64,000 nucleotides of DNA from Phycomyces blakesleeanus NRRL 1555(-) (taxonomy: Eukaryota > Mucoromycota > Mucoromycetes > Mucorales > Phycomycetaceae), in contig NW_017265142.1 in assembly GCF_001638985.1 (NCBI RefSeq), positions 1,046,572 to 1,110,571 of the forward strand, written 5' to 3'. The translations under genes and the position numbers were made by a program. Positions 1-14,292 of this stretch are shown in pieces (within the stretch, counting starts at the first letter, position 1; each line of letters starts with the position of its first letter). A model generated the notes under the pieces. That model had not been told where the DNA came from. It did no database searches and saw nothing but the letters and a program-made list of their open reading frames with translations.

Positions 1-599
1 TATTAAAGACTTTAAACTTATCCCAGTAGGTATCAAAGCTATCAGAAATCTGGATCCTCCCACAGCCCAAAGAAAATAGCTCTGGAATAGTTGGCCATTT
101 CCTCGAGATATTGCAGGAAAGGTCAACTATTTTCTAGTGGTTATTGTTAACATGATTAAAAATCAGAGTTTATTGGTGCTTTACTTTGTTGGAAGGGAGG
201 AAGAATAGGAGAAAAGCCATGGGGAGATTTTAAGATTGTTGAAATGGACACAGACTCATTGTTTGTATGTATCCGCAGCTAGTTGAGCACAGTCAGGTGT
301 GTTAAACCACATACTACCATCTGAAAATGCTGGAATGAAGCTGTTGTTGTTTATTACTTTTTGTGCAGTTCCAGACCTTCCAGACCTTCCTGCCCTCATT
401 CTCGCTTTTAGCCTGACCTTTGCCTTAAGGCCAGCCTAGAATTTCAAAATACATATTAGTTCTTTATTATGTTAGCATTTCTATTTTTCTTTTATCTTAC
501 ATGGCCATACTAAACACTGATCTTTCCCCAGTTTGTTCGACTAAAGTCCTTTGGAAAGTATTTTGGGCATGCACTACCCTTTCGTATGTCAGGATACTT
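1..599. other. No gene recognised (left edge)
   Basis: No sustained reading frame. The stretch lies downstream of the decayed MULE transposase on the minus strand, so it may be its worn 3' part, but no domain is readable. A short direct repeat (ccagacctt twice) sits at about 371-390. Confidence 0.4.
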
Positions 600-1973
600 G
601 ATTCTTCTAGGGCTTAGAAGCTGATAGAAGGGTGCACAATTCTGTCTTCGAATTCAAAAGTAACCGTCTTGATCTTACTCAGGGGGTTGGCCACTTGCTG
701 GCTGCCACCGCAAGAGCAAAATAGTGACCCGAGTTTGATGATTTCCTTTATCCACACCTCTGACTTTTCATCGACTCTAATTGTTTCTTCAAGATTATTT
801 TCGGCTGGTTTTGCCATACTTGTTAAGAGCCAAGTCAAACTTTCTCTTGATTTTACTATGGATCATGCTGGTTATGAGCCTTGTAAGCTTTTCCTTCTTT
901 TCTACCAAACCTACTTTTACTGAAAAAACCTTCATCACGCTATTCAACATATGCCAATAGAAAATCAGCTTGTTGTTGTCTGAAAATACAATGTCCAGAG
1001 CGTTTATCAATGCAGTGCACTTTTTTTCCACAAACACTGTGCTAAGTGTCTTGTCTTCGAAAACAAGGGGTTTGAGTTGCTGAATAAACCGAATACATGT
1101 GTCTTGGTGCTCATTAGAAACCCAGGCAAATGCAGCTGGGAAAGGTTTGAGGGCTTCTCCTCCAAGGTTGTGGATACCTTCTACGCGAACCAAAAGTATC
1201 TCCAACTTATTGGTAAAATATACTACATCAACCGCCATAACTTCGAAGAAGCAGCGAGCTCCCTCCATCACCTTTTGACTGATAAAAAAAATTACCTTTC
1301 CAGAAAACTGTCTCTGCTTACGTCATAGTGTACTTGGAAACCTTTTGCTTCAATCGTCTTAACAAGTCTAGTTTCTACATTCTAGGCAACAGGGACAGAA
1401 ATTTGAGCAAAGGCAGCCTTGATATTGTTGATATCGCTAATGTACAGCTTATTATTATCGTCTGTCTCATCTGTAATAGATCTCTGGATCTCACGAGTCT
1501 TGGTATTTGTATCTACAGGCATAGAGATTTGCTTGGCATCTTCAGAAGTAACTCTTGAAAATCTGCCTTTCAGAGTCGATTCCAAGCATTTATCATGAGG
1601 AGGATGATTATGGGAGATCTCCGTTTCACTAGAAGCTTTCAGGGAAAGATATTCATTGGTTATTTTCTTGTAAGATAGCTTTATAATGTAAGGACATCCA
1701 GCTTTCGAGCTAGGACAGATTTTTATATGATCGCAGTCTAAGCTTATGGATATTTCTATAGTGACCACCCCTGGTCCACTTTAAGTACATTCGAGTTGGT
1801 TTACGGTCTTTTGTTCCAAGAGTAAAGCTGTTAGAATGTGTATACTCCTGCGTCTCAGAAGTCGGCACCGTCATATTGGCATACCCATTGTCTGATGTAA
1901 TAAGAAAGCTTTGTTGAACGGGATAATATTCATTTCTTTTGATAAAAATTGATTCTTTATTGATAGTGTTCAT
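600..1973 (-). pseudogene. Decayed Mutator-like (MULE) transposase
   Basis: Three minus-strand fragments lie in different frames but in the order expected of a MULE protein. Upstream (1973-1710 and 1768-1382) is a FAR1/WRKY-GCM1-type zinc-finger region: a basic 'GGHYRN' block, then 'GCPYIIKLSYKK' and 'ISHNHPP' giving the C..C..H-x-H ligands. Next (1271-795) is the MULE transposase core: 'DVVYFTNKLEILLVRVEGI', 'FAWVSNEHQD', 'ALDIVFSDNN', and the 'FYWHM' that matches the usual C-x-W-H. Last (838-614) is a 'CSC' block where the SWIM finger would be. Frameshifts and stops separate the pieces, so it cannot make one protein. The family assignment rests on motif order and spacing; the exact ends and terminal repeats are not resolved. 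Confidence 0.72.
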
Positions 1974-2482
1974 GTTGAAGTGATCTCTATTGAGCGGTTG
2001 CTAATAGTGTTTTTACAAGTAATAATTTGTAATAGTAGACGTAGTACTCTTATTTATTTCGAGGAAGACGTTATATTATGTAAACGTTGTCTAATTGTTA
2101 CAAGATGAGTACATAAAAGAAAAGAAAAGGTTTTATAGCGAGCCTTTCACTAATTTCTTCGGTTCACAACACCTTTTTTGCTTTACGGTACACTGCTATC
2201 ATAGAATGATGTACCATAGCCACCTTCTAGGGGTACGGTACATGATGAAAAGCAATGTTTATAATATTTCTCGTACTCTATAGAAACGTCGTGCCCGAGA
2301 GGAAAAGCGCCAGGCCCGAATAATAGCTGTTAATCAGCTCTAGCCATATTTAGAAAACCGATTTGCGGGGATTAACAAAAGTCAAGCGCTGTCCCTGGAA
2401 ATAGACTTGTTATTTTTTATATATATACATATATCTGTCCATTCTTTCTTTGGCTTGACAGCTTAACCTTATTATCAGTAAC
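1974..2482. promoter_or_regulatory. Intergenic; upstream region of the prolyl-tRNA synthetase gene
   Basis: AT-rich, no gene. A T/TA-rich tract (about 2410-2435) and a pyrimidine-rich stretch precede the ATG at 2483. No specific factor site is claimed. Confidence 0.35.
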
Positions 2483-4943
<2,461 letters not shown>

Positions 4944-5377
4944 AATGTATAATCTACAAACCACACCCACCCCACCTATACATTTACATAATTTTACATA
5001 CGTTAAAGCAAAAAAAGAAAAAAGAAAACAAGAATAGATCAAGCCTTTGTAGAAATAGCGATTAAAGAACAACATAAAAACCATGTAATTATTATCACTT
5101 GGATTTACCAAGTCTTTTTTTTTTATCAACCTATTTTTTTTTGATTAAGAGATTAGCTTATAAGTAATGCATATACGCTGTTTTTCTTTGCCGCTCAGTA
5201 ATCACTTGAATTGTTCTTTTCGGACTCCAAAAAAGCCAGTCAAGCTTGGTTATCTGGCTTGCCTTGGTTAAATCAGGACTACTCTACCCGACAAGTAAAA
5301 CTTAGTGATTTTAAAAATCGCAAACATAATCTATAGGCAGCAGACCAATTAAACCATTGACAGATGCAATCTCAATA
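4944..5377. other. Intergenic, ProRS 3' end to transcription factor start
   Basis: AT-rich with A and T homopolymers (for example 5117-5124 and 5131-5141). No gene or RNA seen. It holds the 3' flank of the synthetase and the promoter of the downstream regulator. Confidence 0.4.
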
Positions 5378-8368
5378 ATGCAAGAATACGATCCGAACAA
5401 TGACTTGAAAACTCCAGTTCAAAAGCGTAAACGCTTAGCACAAGCATGCATTGTATGCCGTAAAAAGAAGGTAGAGCAAAATAAATTTCAAATGCTGAAT
5501 AAATAAACAATAAAACCAAACATTATTTCTTAGACTAAATGCGATGGTGTACAACCAGAATGCGGAAATTGTGTGAGACTCAAGCAAGAGTGCTCCTATA
5601 TTGCATCAGCAAAGAAACGTATACAAAGACAAGGCCACATTGACATGCTCGAACAACGACTTTTAAAAATGGAAGCCATGTTAGCACAAAGTATAGGGCA
5701 TGACCATAACCAACTTAGCCCGGTATCGGAAACACCTTCAGATACACCTGGTGAATTACTCACAGAATCACCAGCAAGTAGACTAGAAGCTAATATGGAT
5801 AGCCTCTATGAAGTGCCATCGAACCCTGTGGACACTAGTAGTCCACCAATAGAAAGCACCAAAAATAGTAATATCCAAACAGCATGCCATACGCAACCTA
5901 CTTTTCAACGAAACAATCAATGGAATTCAAACATATTACCTTCTGATGACGAGATTATGCATCTAACTCAGCTATATCTTGCTTACCTTCATGAACTTGT
6001 CCCCATTCTCAATAGAGACATTTTATTGGAAGCTATCGAAAAAAAAACGGTCTCTGAGTTCTTTGTATTGAGCTTGTGTGCAGTAGCAGCAAGGCATGTA
6101 AAATTGCCATATTTGATAAGCTAGAAAAATATATACAATGGAATTAATACTATTGCCATTTATGCTCTACCAGATTCTCGGACAGGCCAAGTATCAGGAC
6201 GGATCCTATATGGCAATCAGGAGATAAATACGCTGAAAAGGCAAGAGCAATATTGAACGATGTTCTAGAAAATCCAAGGCTGGAATACATCCAAGGTCTC
6301 CTACTGTTAACATTGCATTATTATGGATGTGCACAAGGGCCAAGGTAATGTTGTGTATAAATATGGGGCGGGTTTAATATATTGAATTTTTACTGTTTCA
6401 ATTGTCAGGTCTTGGATGTACACCGGAATGGCAATAAGGTGAGAGCGATAAACTACAGGGTGAATGTATATCTGTGTGGGTGTCTGTGGATGTGTATGCA
6501 TGTACAGTTTATTAATATCGTACGGTGTACATACACACGTATATATATATAAAGAATGTGTCTTGACCTTGAGCTTCATATAGAACCAGCTCTAGAGCAT
6601 TCTATTGGGGATGTGATTTCTATGGATAAATGGACAGAGTATGAGACGCGCCGTAAAGTATTTTGGGATACATTTTCGCACGACAAGTAAGGATATCTAC
6701 TTCAACAACAACAACAGAAACAGCAACAGAAACAACAACAGAAAAGGCTCAAAATATGGTGTGACTAGATTCGCCAGTGCCGCAACAGGTCGACCGTCCT
6801 CTATCCCACAGGAAGATTGTAATACATTCATGCCAACTGAAGACACTTGCCTGGTGGCCGAAAAATTCTACGCCGAGTCAATCGATGGTAGGCGCTGTAT
6901 GCGGCTCTCTGTACAGAGGGACAGCAGTGCATTTCCAGTTAGTGTTACTGTTTGCGAAATCTTTACACCGAACGAAATGCCATCAAATCGAGAGTATAGA
7001 CAAAGAAATTGGTGTTCTCAAATGCTTCGAGAGATTGCTTTGATGGGAAAGATCACAGAGTTTGTAAACAGAGGGATACGACGGAAAAGTCCTATCGTTT
7101 GTTTTGATCCTGAATCTCCATTTGCAAAACTTGATTCTCAATTGGAAGAATGGTCCATAAGACTACCGCACCACATGCGCAATACTCCTGCAAATTTCGA
7201 AAGGTTTCGGACGAGACCAGGGTTATCAAGTGCACTATTCTTTTTCGTAAGTAAATGTGAGAATGAAAGGAACAAAAATTAACAAAAGAAATACTTTTTC
7301 CTTTTTTTTAAAAAAATAAAATGTAATTGACACAGGCACACATGCTTCACAACGCTATGGTAGTTCTTTTGCATAGACCCGCTCTCATGCTTTCAGAGAC
7401 CATGGCTCTTGATATCTTGCAACCAGAAATGCGGGAGCTTATTCAGAACAGTATCGAAAAATGTAAATCTGCATCTGACAATGTTACATTGATCTTGAGA
7501 GAGATCAATACTCGAATAGAACTTATTCCTCCATTCTTGACGTACTTGGCCTACACAATGACCACTGTTATAATCAACGACTGCTTCTCAGAGAAGCCAG
7601 ATGAATCGCAAAAAGCAAAAACCGCTCTTTGCGAACATTTTCGTCTATTACAGGTAAATTGAATGATCGATTACAAAATGAAGTATACCAATATATATAT
7701 ATATATGCTTATTTATGTATTTGAAATTCAAATGTTTATTTTTCGTGCACTCTCGCCCTTTACCTCTGTAGACAATGCGACCGTACTGGGCAATGGCACA
7801 TAAACTGTATTTTATGATTCAAGATTTATATTCATCACAAAAACAATCTAGCAAACACCATTCAAAAGGAAAGGGAAAGGGAAAGGAGAAATCTAATATG
7901 TTCTACTCGTCTGTAAACGGAGCAGAGATTCGATGGGACGATGCTTTTATGAAGCTCGCTGACCCTTCACAACCCACGGTACTTTTACCATCACAAATCA
8001 ATCCTCCTAGTGTGCCATCCTTTGGAGTATCATCAGCATCGCAGTTCCACATGCAGAATGCTTATGAAAATTCGTCATTTCTTTATCAGGCTGCTCCATT
8101 CGTAACTCCATTTTCAACTACATTAAATCCCTTATGGAGCATGTCTTTGGATGGTGTGGTATTGCCTACTACAGATTGGACAACATGCATTGACAACGAC
8201 GAGAATCAGTTCCTTGCTGCTATACACGCCATCACAGGAGCAAATACACCGTCATATCAAATGTTTCCATTGCAACATGTGGAGGATAATAGACAGAATC
8301 TAGACAATACACAAACCGATGAAAGGTGGCCTTATAGATATACAGATCCTTCAGGAAGGCAGCCTTAA
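5378..8368 (+). CDS. Zn2Cys6 fungal-specific transcription factor
   Basis: Nuclear DNA-binding regulator. The binuclear zinc cluster has the CX2CX6CX6CX2CX6C spacing, with cysteines at residues 24, 27, 34, 40, 43 and 50, followed by a short leucine-rich linker ('HIDMLEQRLLKMEAML'). The fungal transcription factor middle domain follows: 'LYLAYLHELVPILN', 'SLCAVAARH', 'LLLLTLHYYGCA', 'SWMYTGMAIR', 'YETRRKVFWDTF', 'ATGRPSSIPQEDC'. Exons: 5378-5470, 5534-6097, about 6174-6344, 6409-6438, 6555-6686, 6769-7246, 7336-7653, 7772-8368. All junctions keep frame except exon 2 to 3: the good donor at 6098 (GTAAAA) and acceptor at 6173 leave the frame one base out, so there is either a one-base lesion or assembly error, or use of the weaker GTGTGC donor at 6076, which would drop the conserved 'CAVAARH'. 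A basic Lys/Gly run ('KGKGKGKEK') lies in the last exon. Target genes unknown. Confidence 0.85.
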
Positions 8369-8775
8369 AATGTTTAACACATTTGGGATATCGTCCTCTT
8401 TGACCAATGTTTATTTTACTCTCATATTTGCATAGCCATCTTCTTTGTTTTTCTTTCTTTCTTTCATTCATTTACTGTCTAGGGCCTCTTAATCATAATA
8501 TTCTATTTACATTCTTATATACCTGCGTCTATAAATATCTCTATATTTATATTATTCATGAACTTGCTTGTTCCTTCCTTAACCTGACTGTCACTTTGTA
8601 ATTTTTGATGTGTAAAACAGCAAATTCATTACCATTTAAATAGAAAGACAGTCAATATTTTCTTCTCTTTTTTATTTCTCTCTCTCTCTTCCTCTCTTTC
8701 TGTATTTTATACAGGCCATTCTTCATTCTCTTCTACCCCCCCTTTCCTTAAGCTACCTATCCGATCTTATCAAAG
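8369..8775. promoter_or_regulatory. Intergenic with CT-rich tract before the mei2-like gene
   Basis: No gene. A long pyrimidine tract (about 8660-8715, mostly CT repeats) lies 60-115 bases upstream of the ATG at 8776. CT-rich leaders are common before fungal start codons; a role here is inference. Confidence 0.4.
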
Positions 8776-10850
8776 ATGAATAGCTACTCGTCGACAAAAT
8801 ACATCTATCAGCTATTTGATAAAACCACAGATATTCACTCGTATCTGCAGTCTCGCGTTGACAGAGTAAACTTAATTAGTATGGACTGCAACTCTTCTTT
8901 TCCTCAACCTTCTCACAACTCTGTCGCTCAAAGGTCGATTGTGGATAATAACGGTATATATATATATATATTTATTTATTTATATTTATATTTATATATA
9001 TTACGCATGTCCAAACCTTTTGAATCTTACACTTGTGTGTCTTGTTGTACGCTAGATTCTTTGCCAATGCATTGTATAATTATTGGATACTTCCATCCAG
9101 ACGCAGATATCAGTGTGTGGATAAGGATTATCAAGGTAAAGAGGCTGTTGTATTAAGCGAGAGTGGTATGGGAAGAAATGATAATAAAGACAAAAGATAA
9201 AATCAAAGTTCATAAATTGACTCTTTTAGTTTTGTGTTTTTCTTCTTCTTCTTAACTTTTATAGATGTCTGGAGACCCAAAGGCTGTTTATTTTGAACGC
9301 CTGGAGTCGTTTGGGGAGATTGCTGTATCTTTTTACGATTTAAGACATGCTGTAGAATGTTATCAAAACATGCATCAATATTTGGCGACAGAAGATCGTG
9401 AAAAGCATATCCACGTAACTTATTTGTCATGTAGCCAAATAGCTGAATTGTACAATATGTCGTCAAGTGAATTGATCCAACCAGCTATTCTCGTGACGAT
9501 GCACAGCATGCGTGTCCGTTTAGACAGCCTCAATTACTCTGTAAGTGGCACACGTCAATATCAAAATATTTCTATGAGTACTCAAATGCTTTTATTCTAT
9601 GGGCACAAAAAGCCTTTATTCCAGAACTATGGAGACGTACTATTCTACAACATTATCGAAAAGTCGTTTTGCAAGGTCGTACTCCACGTAGAGTTTTATG
9701 ATGAACGCACAGTTGGAATAGTCAAAGCAGATTTGAATAACAAGATATTGCAGGTAAACAAATACAAACCACATAAGGCAGAATATATTGTTTGTTGACT
9801 TTTCTTCATATATATTTATTACTATATAAATAAATAAATAGGATATCACCTTTGAAGTGGCTTCCATTCCAGAGAAAAAGGATCTATCAAAACCTATACT
9901 CTCAAACCAATCTACCAGCTGTCAGCTCACACTTGGAGTGGATAGTGATAGTATAGGAGTATTGTCACCCTTGCCTGCATTACACTATCCTCCTCCATCC
10001 CAAGCTCCAGGTCGTATTCCTGAAATAAATTCGCCCTGGAGTCCATTGGCAATGCCTTTGGATTATACGTCTGCTGGTGCCTTCCATCCTCTTTTTCTGG
10101 ATGAAGTGTCGTATCCTCCTTGGCTTCCTAATCCATTGCCCACTCACACACCAATTCAAACTCGGTGTAGTAGACCAAACAAAATGGCTACAACTGCACC
10201 GACGCCTGAAACTCCAGAGCTACAAAATAAAGGAACTACTGTTGGCAGCTATTCAAGTGCACTTCTTTACGGAACTCAATCCCAAAACACTCTGGGTTGG
10301 AAGCCAAATGATGTCCGACGAGACTCTAGTGTCTCCCTAGACTCATCTTCTACTGCTACTGCACATAGTTTGTTTGCCAATGAACCCTTTCTAGGCCCCC
10401 GGTCTCTCATGGCACTCAAACAAGAGTCTACTTCGCTTCCACTGGAAAAGACTGAAGAGCTCGTTATTGTACCAACAAAACCTGAAAATAAATCCAAAGC
10501 ACCCCGGTCTCGATCTCAAGATGATGCAAAGGATATTACGCGAACATTTGAGACCAGCCCACTACAGAATGAGTTTGACATTGACCGTATTCTACAAGGG
10601 AAAGATAAACGGACAACATTCATGATCAGAAACATCCCCAACAAATATACTCAGGTACCAATCCCAGCGCATCACACCTTATTGAACACGCACAAACTGA
10701 CCTTGTTTACAGCAAATGCTCCTTGATTGTATTAATTCTACTCACAAAAATACGTACGACTTTCTTTATTTACGTATCGACTTTAAAAACAAGTGTAATG
10801 TTGGCTATGCCTTTATTAATTTTACCAATGTCAAGTAAGCCTGGTCTTTC

Positions 10851-10894
<44 letters not shown>

Positions 10895-11314
10895 GTGTGT
10901 GGTCAATCAAATTATATACTTATTTTGTCTTTAAAGATTTGCCGTCACTTTCGCTAATGAACGTGTCGGAAAGCGATGGTATGCAAATAGCTTAGTCTAA
11001 AGTTGTCTTTGCACCATACTAGTTTGTTTATTAAATACTTTATTAGGAATCTATTCAATTCCGAGAAGCGGTGCTCCTTGTCATATGCAAATATTCAAGG
11101 CAAAGATGCTTTAGTTGAAAAGTTTAAAAATTCAAATGTGATGGAAGAGGACGAAGCTTACCGTCCAAAGATCTTTGTATCGTCCGGTCCAAACCAAGGC
11201 CAAGAAGAAACCTTTCCTCTTCCTACAGTGCCCTCTGAGGCTAGACGCCACAGGCAGCAGTTCCGACACGCTAGAGAAGTGAGTCTAGCTGGTTCTCACC
11301 ATGGCAAGAAATAA
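8776..11314 (+). CDS. mei2: Mei2-like RNA-binding protein
   Basis: Probable meiosis/development RNA-binding protein. Seven exons: 8776-8953, 9056-9135, 9265-9753, 9842-10654, 10713-10834, 10937-10978, 11047-11314; they sum to 1,992 nt (663 residues) in one frame. The C-terminal RRM3, the hallmark of the Mei2 family, spans about residues 505-600: '[15 protein letters not shown]', '[20 protein letters not shown]', '[16 protein letters not shown]', '[19 protein letters not shown]'. Weaker RRM1 ('[15 protein letters not shown]') and RRM2 ('[10 protein letters not shown]...VEFYDERT') lie before a proline/serine-rich linker. In fission yeast Mei2 drives meiosis by sequestering an mRNA-eliminating factor; the same role here is not shown. 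Exon 3 contains a stop-free 84-nt stretch with perfect intron ends (9541-9624). The upstream gene is on the same strand and the next gene converges. Confidence 0.88.
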
Positions 11315-11814
11315 TCTTTGTGTCTTTTGCCTTTTTCTCTTTCTCTTTCTCTCTCTTTCTTTATATATATACATATATTTATCTTTTACTTTTGCTTTTA
11401 TACTATTGTTCCTTTTTCTATATATTACACCTTTTTGCTCATATATTATACTCCTAATTTGATCTTTTATACATATCAGTGTATTCAATTACTCTGCCAA
11501 AAATAATATAAACAAACTCTCCCTAGATAGCTAAATATTGGTACCTTGTAGCATTTTATTAAAAAAAAAAAAAAAAAGCCTGATTATTTTCAGCCTGTAA
11601 TCTCAACTGACTTTTTCATAATAATAATAATAGTACAAAATAGTGAAAACTTTGCTCATGTAATATTCTAGCTCTATGATGTAATTTCCTCAATAAAACG
11701 GTCTCAAGTAGAATAAATAAGAAATTCGTTTTTTGTTCCTTATTTTTTTTAAAAGGTGGTATATTTTTAATTATTAAATTTTTCCCTTTTTCCCTCTTCT
11801 TCTTCTACTTCTTC
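11315..11814. other. Intergenic between convergent genes
   Basis: Two 3' ends meet here. CT-, TA- and A-rich tracts, including a 17-base A run near 11561, suit polyadenylation regions for both strands. No gene seen. Confidence 0.4.
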
Positions 11815-13819
11815 TTATGATCCCGGCAAAGAATATCGGAATTCTAAGATTTCATTTTGAGAGCGATAGCCATTCTTCTTGGTGAATTTGCGTTGAACGG
11901 AGCTGACTTTGTTTCGTGGGAGCGGTTCTCGTTTTTTAGGCTCTATTACAGTGGCAAATGCGATATCTTCTTCACTACTCGAGAACTCTTCCTGTTCAAC
12001 ATTTCCACTGTAGAGTGAACCACGCCACCATCCGTTCTGATGATGAACTTGAACCAAGTGTCGCAAAACCCTTTGTGCTTCTTGTTGATATTTATCATAG
12101 TCTGCCGCGTCAAGGAAATCAGAGACTCTAGAATTGATAAAGAGACATGACGGGGTTTTTTCGAGAGCGTGTCGTTCGCGAATACAGGGTAAGGAAATAT
12201 TTAGGACGGTTGCACGATGATTACTGACTTCCGTAGTTTGAGTTTCCTTGTCATCAAACACAATTAAAACCCGAGACCACCATGACGATGAGGGGTCAAT
12301 TGTTTCCATTGTTGTGACAAGATGGTCAGTTAATTCATACAAAGTTTCTATCTCGAATCTAATTGTAAAAAACAAAACAAAAAACAAAATGCAAGGCAAC
12401 GTTAGCTATGTATGCTTAGATGTGTAGAGTAATTAATTGCTTCTTAAGTAGTTCATTATTAACAAACAAAAAATCGTTTAAAGAAAAATAGAATCAAAGA
12501 GTCTTACACTGCAATATATGTAGAAACCATAATTATGATTGATGTTAATCCCAAACAATAGCCCAAAAGATTATCCATGTAGTCAGCTGTCTGATTGTCT
12601 ATCACAATATTTGGGTCTGGAAATTGTACGAGGGTCACCAAATCAGAAATTCCGTCGACCTCCCAATAGCTGGTTCGTTCGATAGCTTTATCTCCCTAAA
12701 AAATGGTTAGTTTCTTTTTTGTAGTTTGAACAAACTGAATATAACACACCTGCATAGATCCAATGTTACTATCAAATAATATTTTCATTGTATCTTTCGT
12801 GTCATAGTCTTCCTAATATAAGTAAATATGAGAAACATTTTATCAGCTGATATGAGTAACATATAATAATAGCAAAGTATATGTTTTAGTTCGGTATATT
12901 ACTGCGCCTTACCACAGGGAAAATGGCCATGACTAGATGAGAAGTGCTAGTCTTGTCTGGTGAGATGGTATTTATGTCTTTTGCCTGCGATCCAAAACCT
13001 GCTGGTGCTAAACAAGATCCAATTGAAGAATATGGTGCTATAGGTTGCTGTCTGCTGATTCGATCTGTTTTCGAGTCAAGTGTGAGTGGTGATGGCTTAT
13101 TTCTTAAACTAGTTTTTTTGTAAAATTGCTGTGGATCGATTGAATCTTCACGGCTGTACGACGCAAAAGATCGCTGTTGAGAATTACGTGAGACAGGGAA
13201 ATTGGGTCCAGTTGGCGAGAAGTCGGAAAAATATGATACTGAGTAAGAGGACGTGGACGTATTTGAACTTGTCGAGGCGTTTGAAGCTACCGAACTATTG
13301 TATGAGAGATCTGCAGCGCTATAGAGTGGGGGTCTATAATCACTTGGAAGACCGGCCTTTGGAAGAGAGGTGTGATCGACATTAATAAAAGTGGTTTGAG
13401 TGCTAGAGAGTGTTCGTGGAGAGTTTATGGGTTTGAATGTTGGCGAAAGAGGGGTGCTGCATGTACTAGTGGCAGGTCTGTGTGTAGTCTCTCTAATGGA
13501 ATATGGGCTGGGTATTGTGTAGTGTTGTGTTGGTGATTTTGCTATATTCGGCAAGGGAGATATAGGCTGCATAACGATAGGCCCGGAAATGACAGGCTGG
13601 GCTATGGCTATATTGGGCTATATGTGAGCATCATTAAAACTTGTTAGTATTATTATAATTTCTAATCCTGCGGATGAAGCTGTACACACAGATACTACGC
13701 ATATACAATACCTGAAGAGGGGTTAAAACAGTTGTTCGCTCTGAATCCCTTGTCTTTCTTTCTACTTCGTTGTCCAAGTTTAAAGTCATTTTTTCTTTGC
13801 GTGAGAAGAATCGGGACAT
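11815..13819 (-). CDS. Hypothetical single-pass membrane protein with Ser/Pro-rich N-terminus
   Basis: I do not recognise the family. Five exons on the minus strand: 13819-13712, 13617-12913, 12812-12750, 12695-12508, 12358-11815, summing to 1,608 nt (535 residues) in one frame, which supports a real gene. The first ATG in frame (MSRFFSRKEK) was chosen. Residues about 37-270 are low-complexity Ser/Thr/Pro/Asn with many short repeats of Ser and Thr. One hydrophobic helix follows ('LLGYCLGLTSIIIMVSTYIAV', split before the last exon), with a 'WEVDGISDLVTLVQFPDPN' segment on one side and an acidic, Trp-containing domain ('SSWWSRVLIVFDDKE', 'HHQNGWWRGSLYSG') on the other. A Ser-rich region in front of one helix could suggest a cell-surface sensor, but no signal peptide is seen and topology is unknown. 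Confidence 0.7.
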
Positions 13820-14292
13820 AAGAGGAGGAGACAAATTTTGTATAGATATTCAAATTGTTAAATAACAAAGGGAAAGAAAGGATGGAATCGAGTCTAGGAA
13901 GAATCTTCGCTTTTTATATTGTACGGTCTTGTCGCACAATCATCTTGTACTCCTCATCATTTTTTGTCCATATTTTGAATTTTGGAATACAACTAGAGTT
14001 TCTGCACCCAAAACTTATGGTGGGACAGCCTATATAGATACCGCGCCACGTTCACCTGAGTTGCTCAAAACTGAGCATCCTTAAAGGATACACAATAGTC
14101 GGTTTAATTTATATGGACTGCGCATAAAATCCGCATGTTTGTATGCAAATATATATATATGTATATATATTATATGTTATATATATATTTATTTTTTGGA
14201 ATGATTTCCTGGCACAAAGTATTACGCAGGAAAGCAAACAAGTCAATATAAAGAGGAAAAGCTTGGGGATATACAAAGTGGAATAGTGATCG
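13820..14292. other. Intergenic between two minus-strand genes
   Basis: Holds the promoter of the membrane-protein gene and the 3' flank of the coiled-coil gene. An alternating TA stretch lies at about 14150-14190. No gene seen. Confidence 0.4.
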
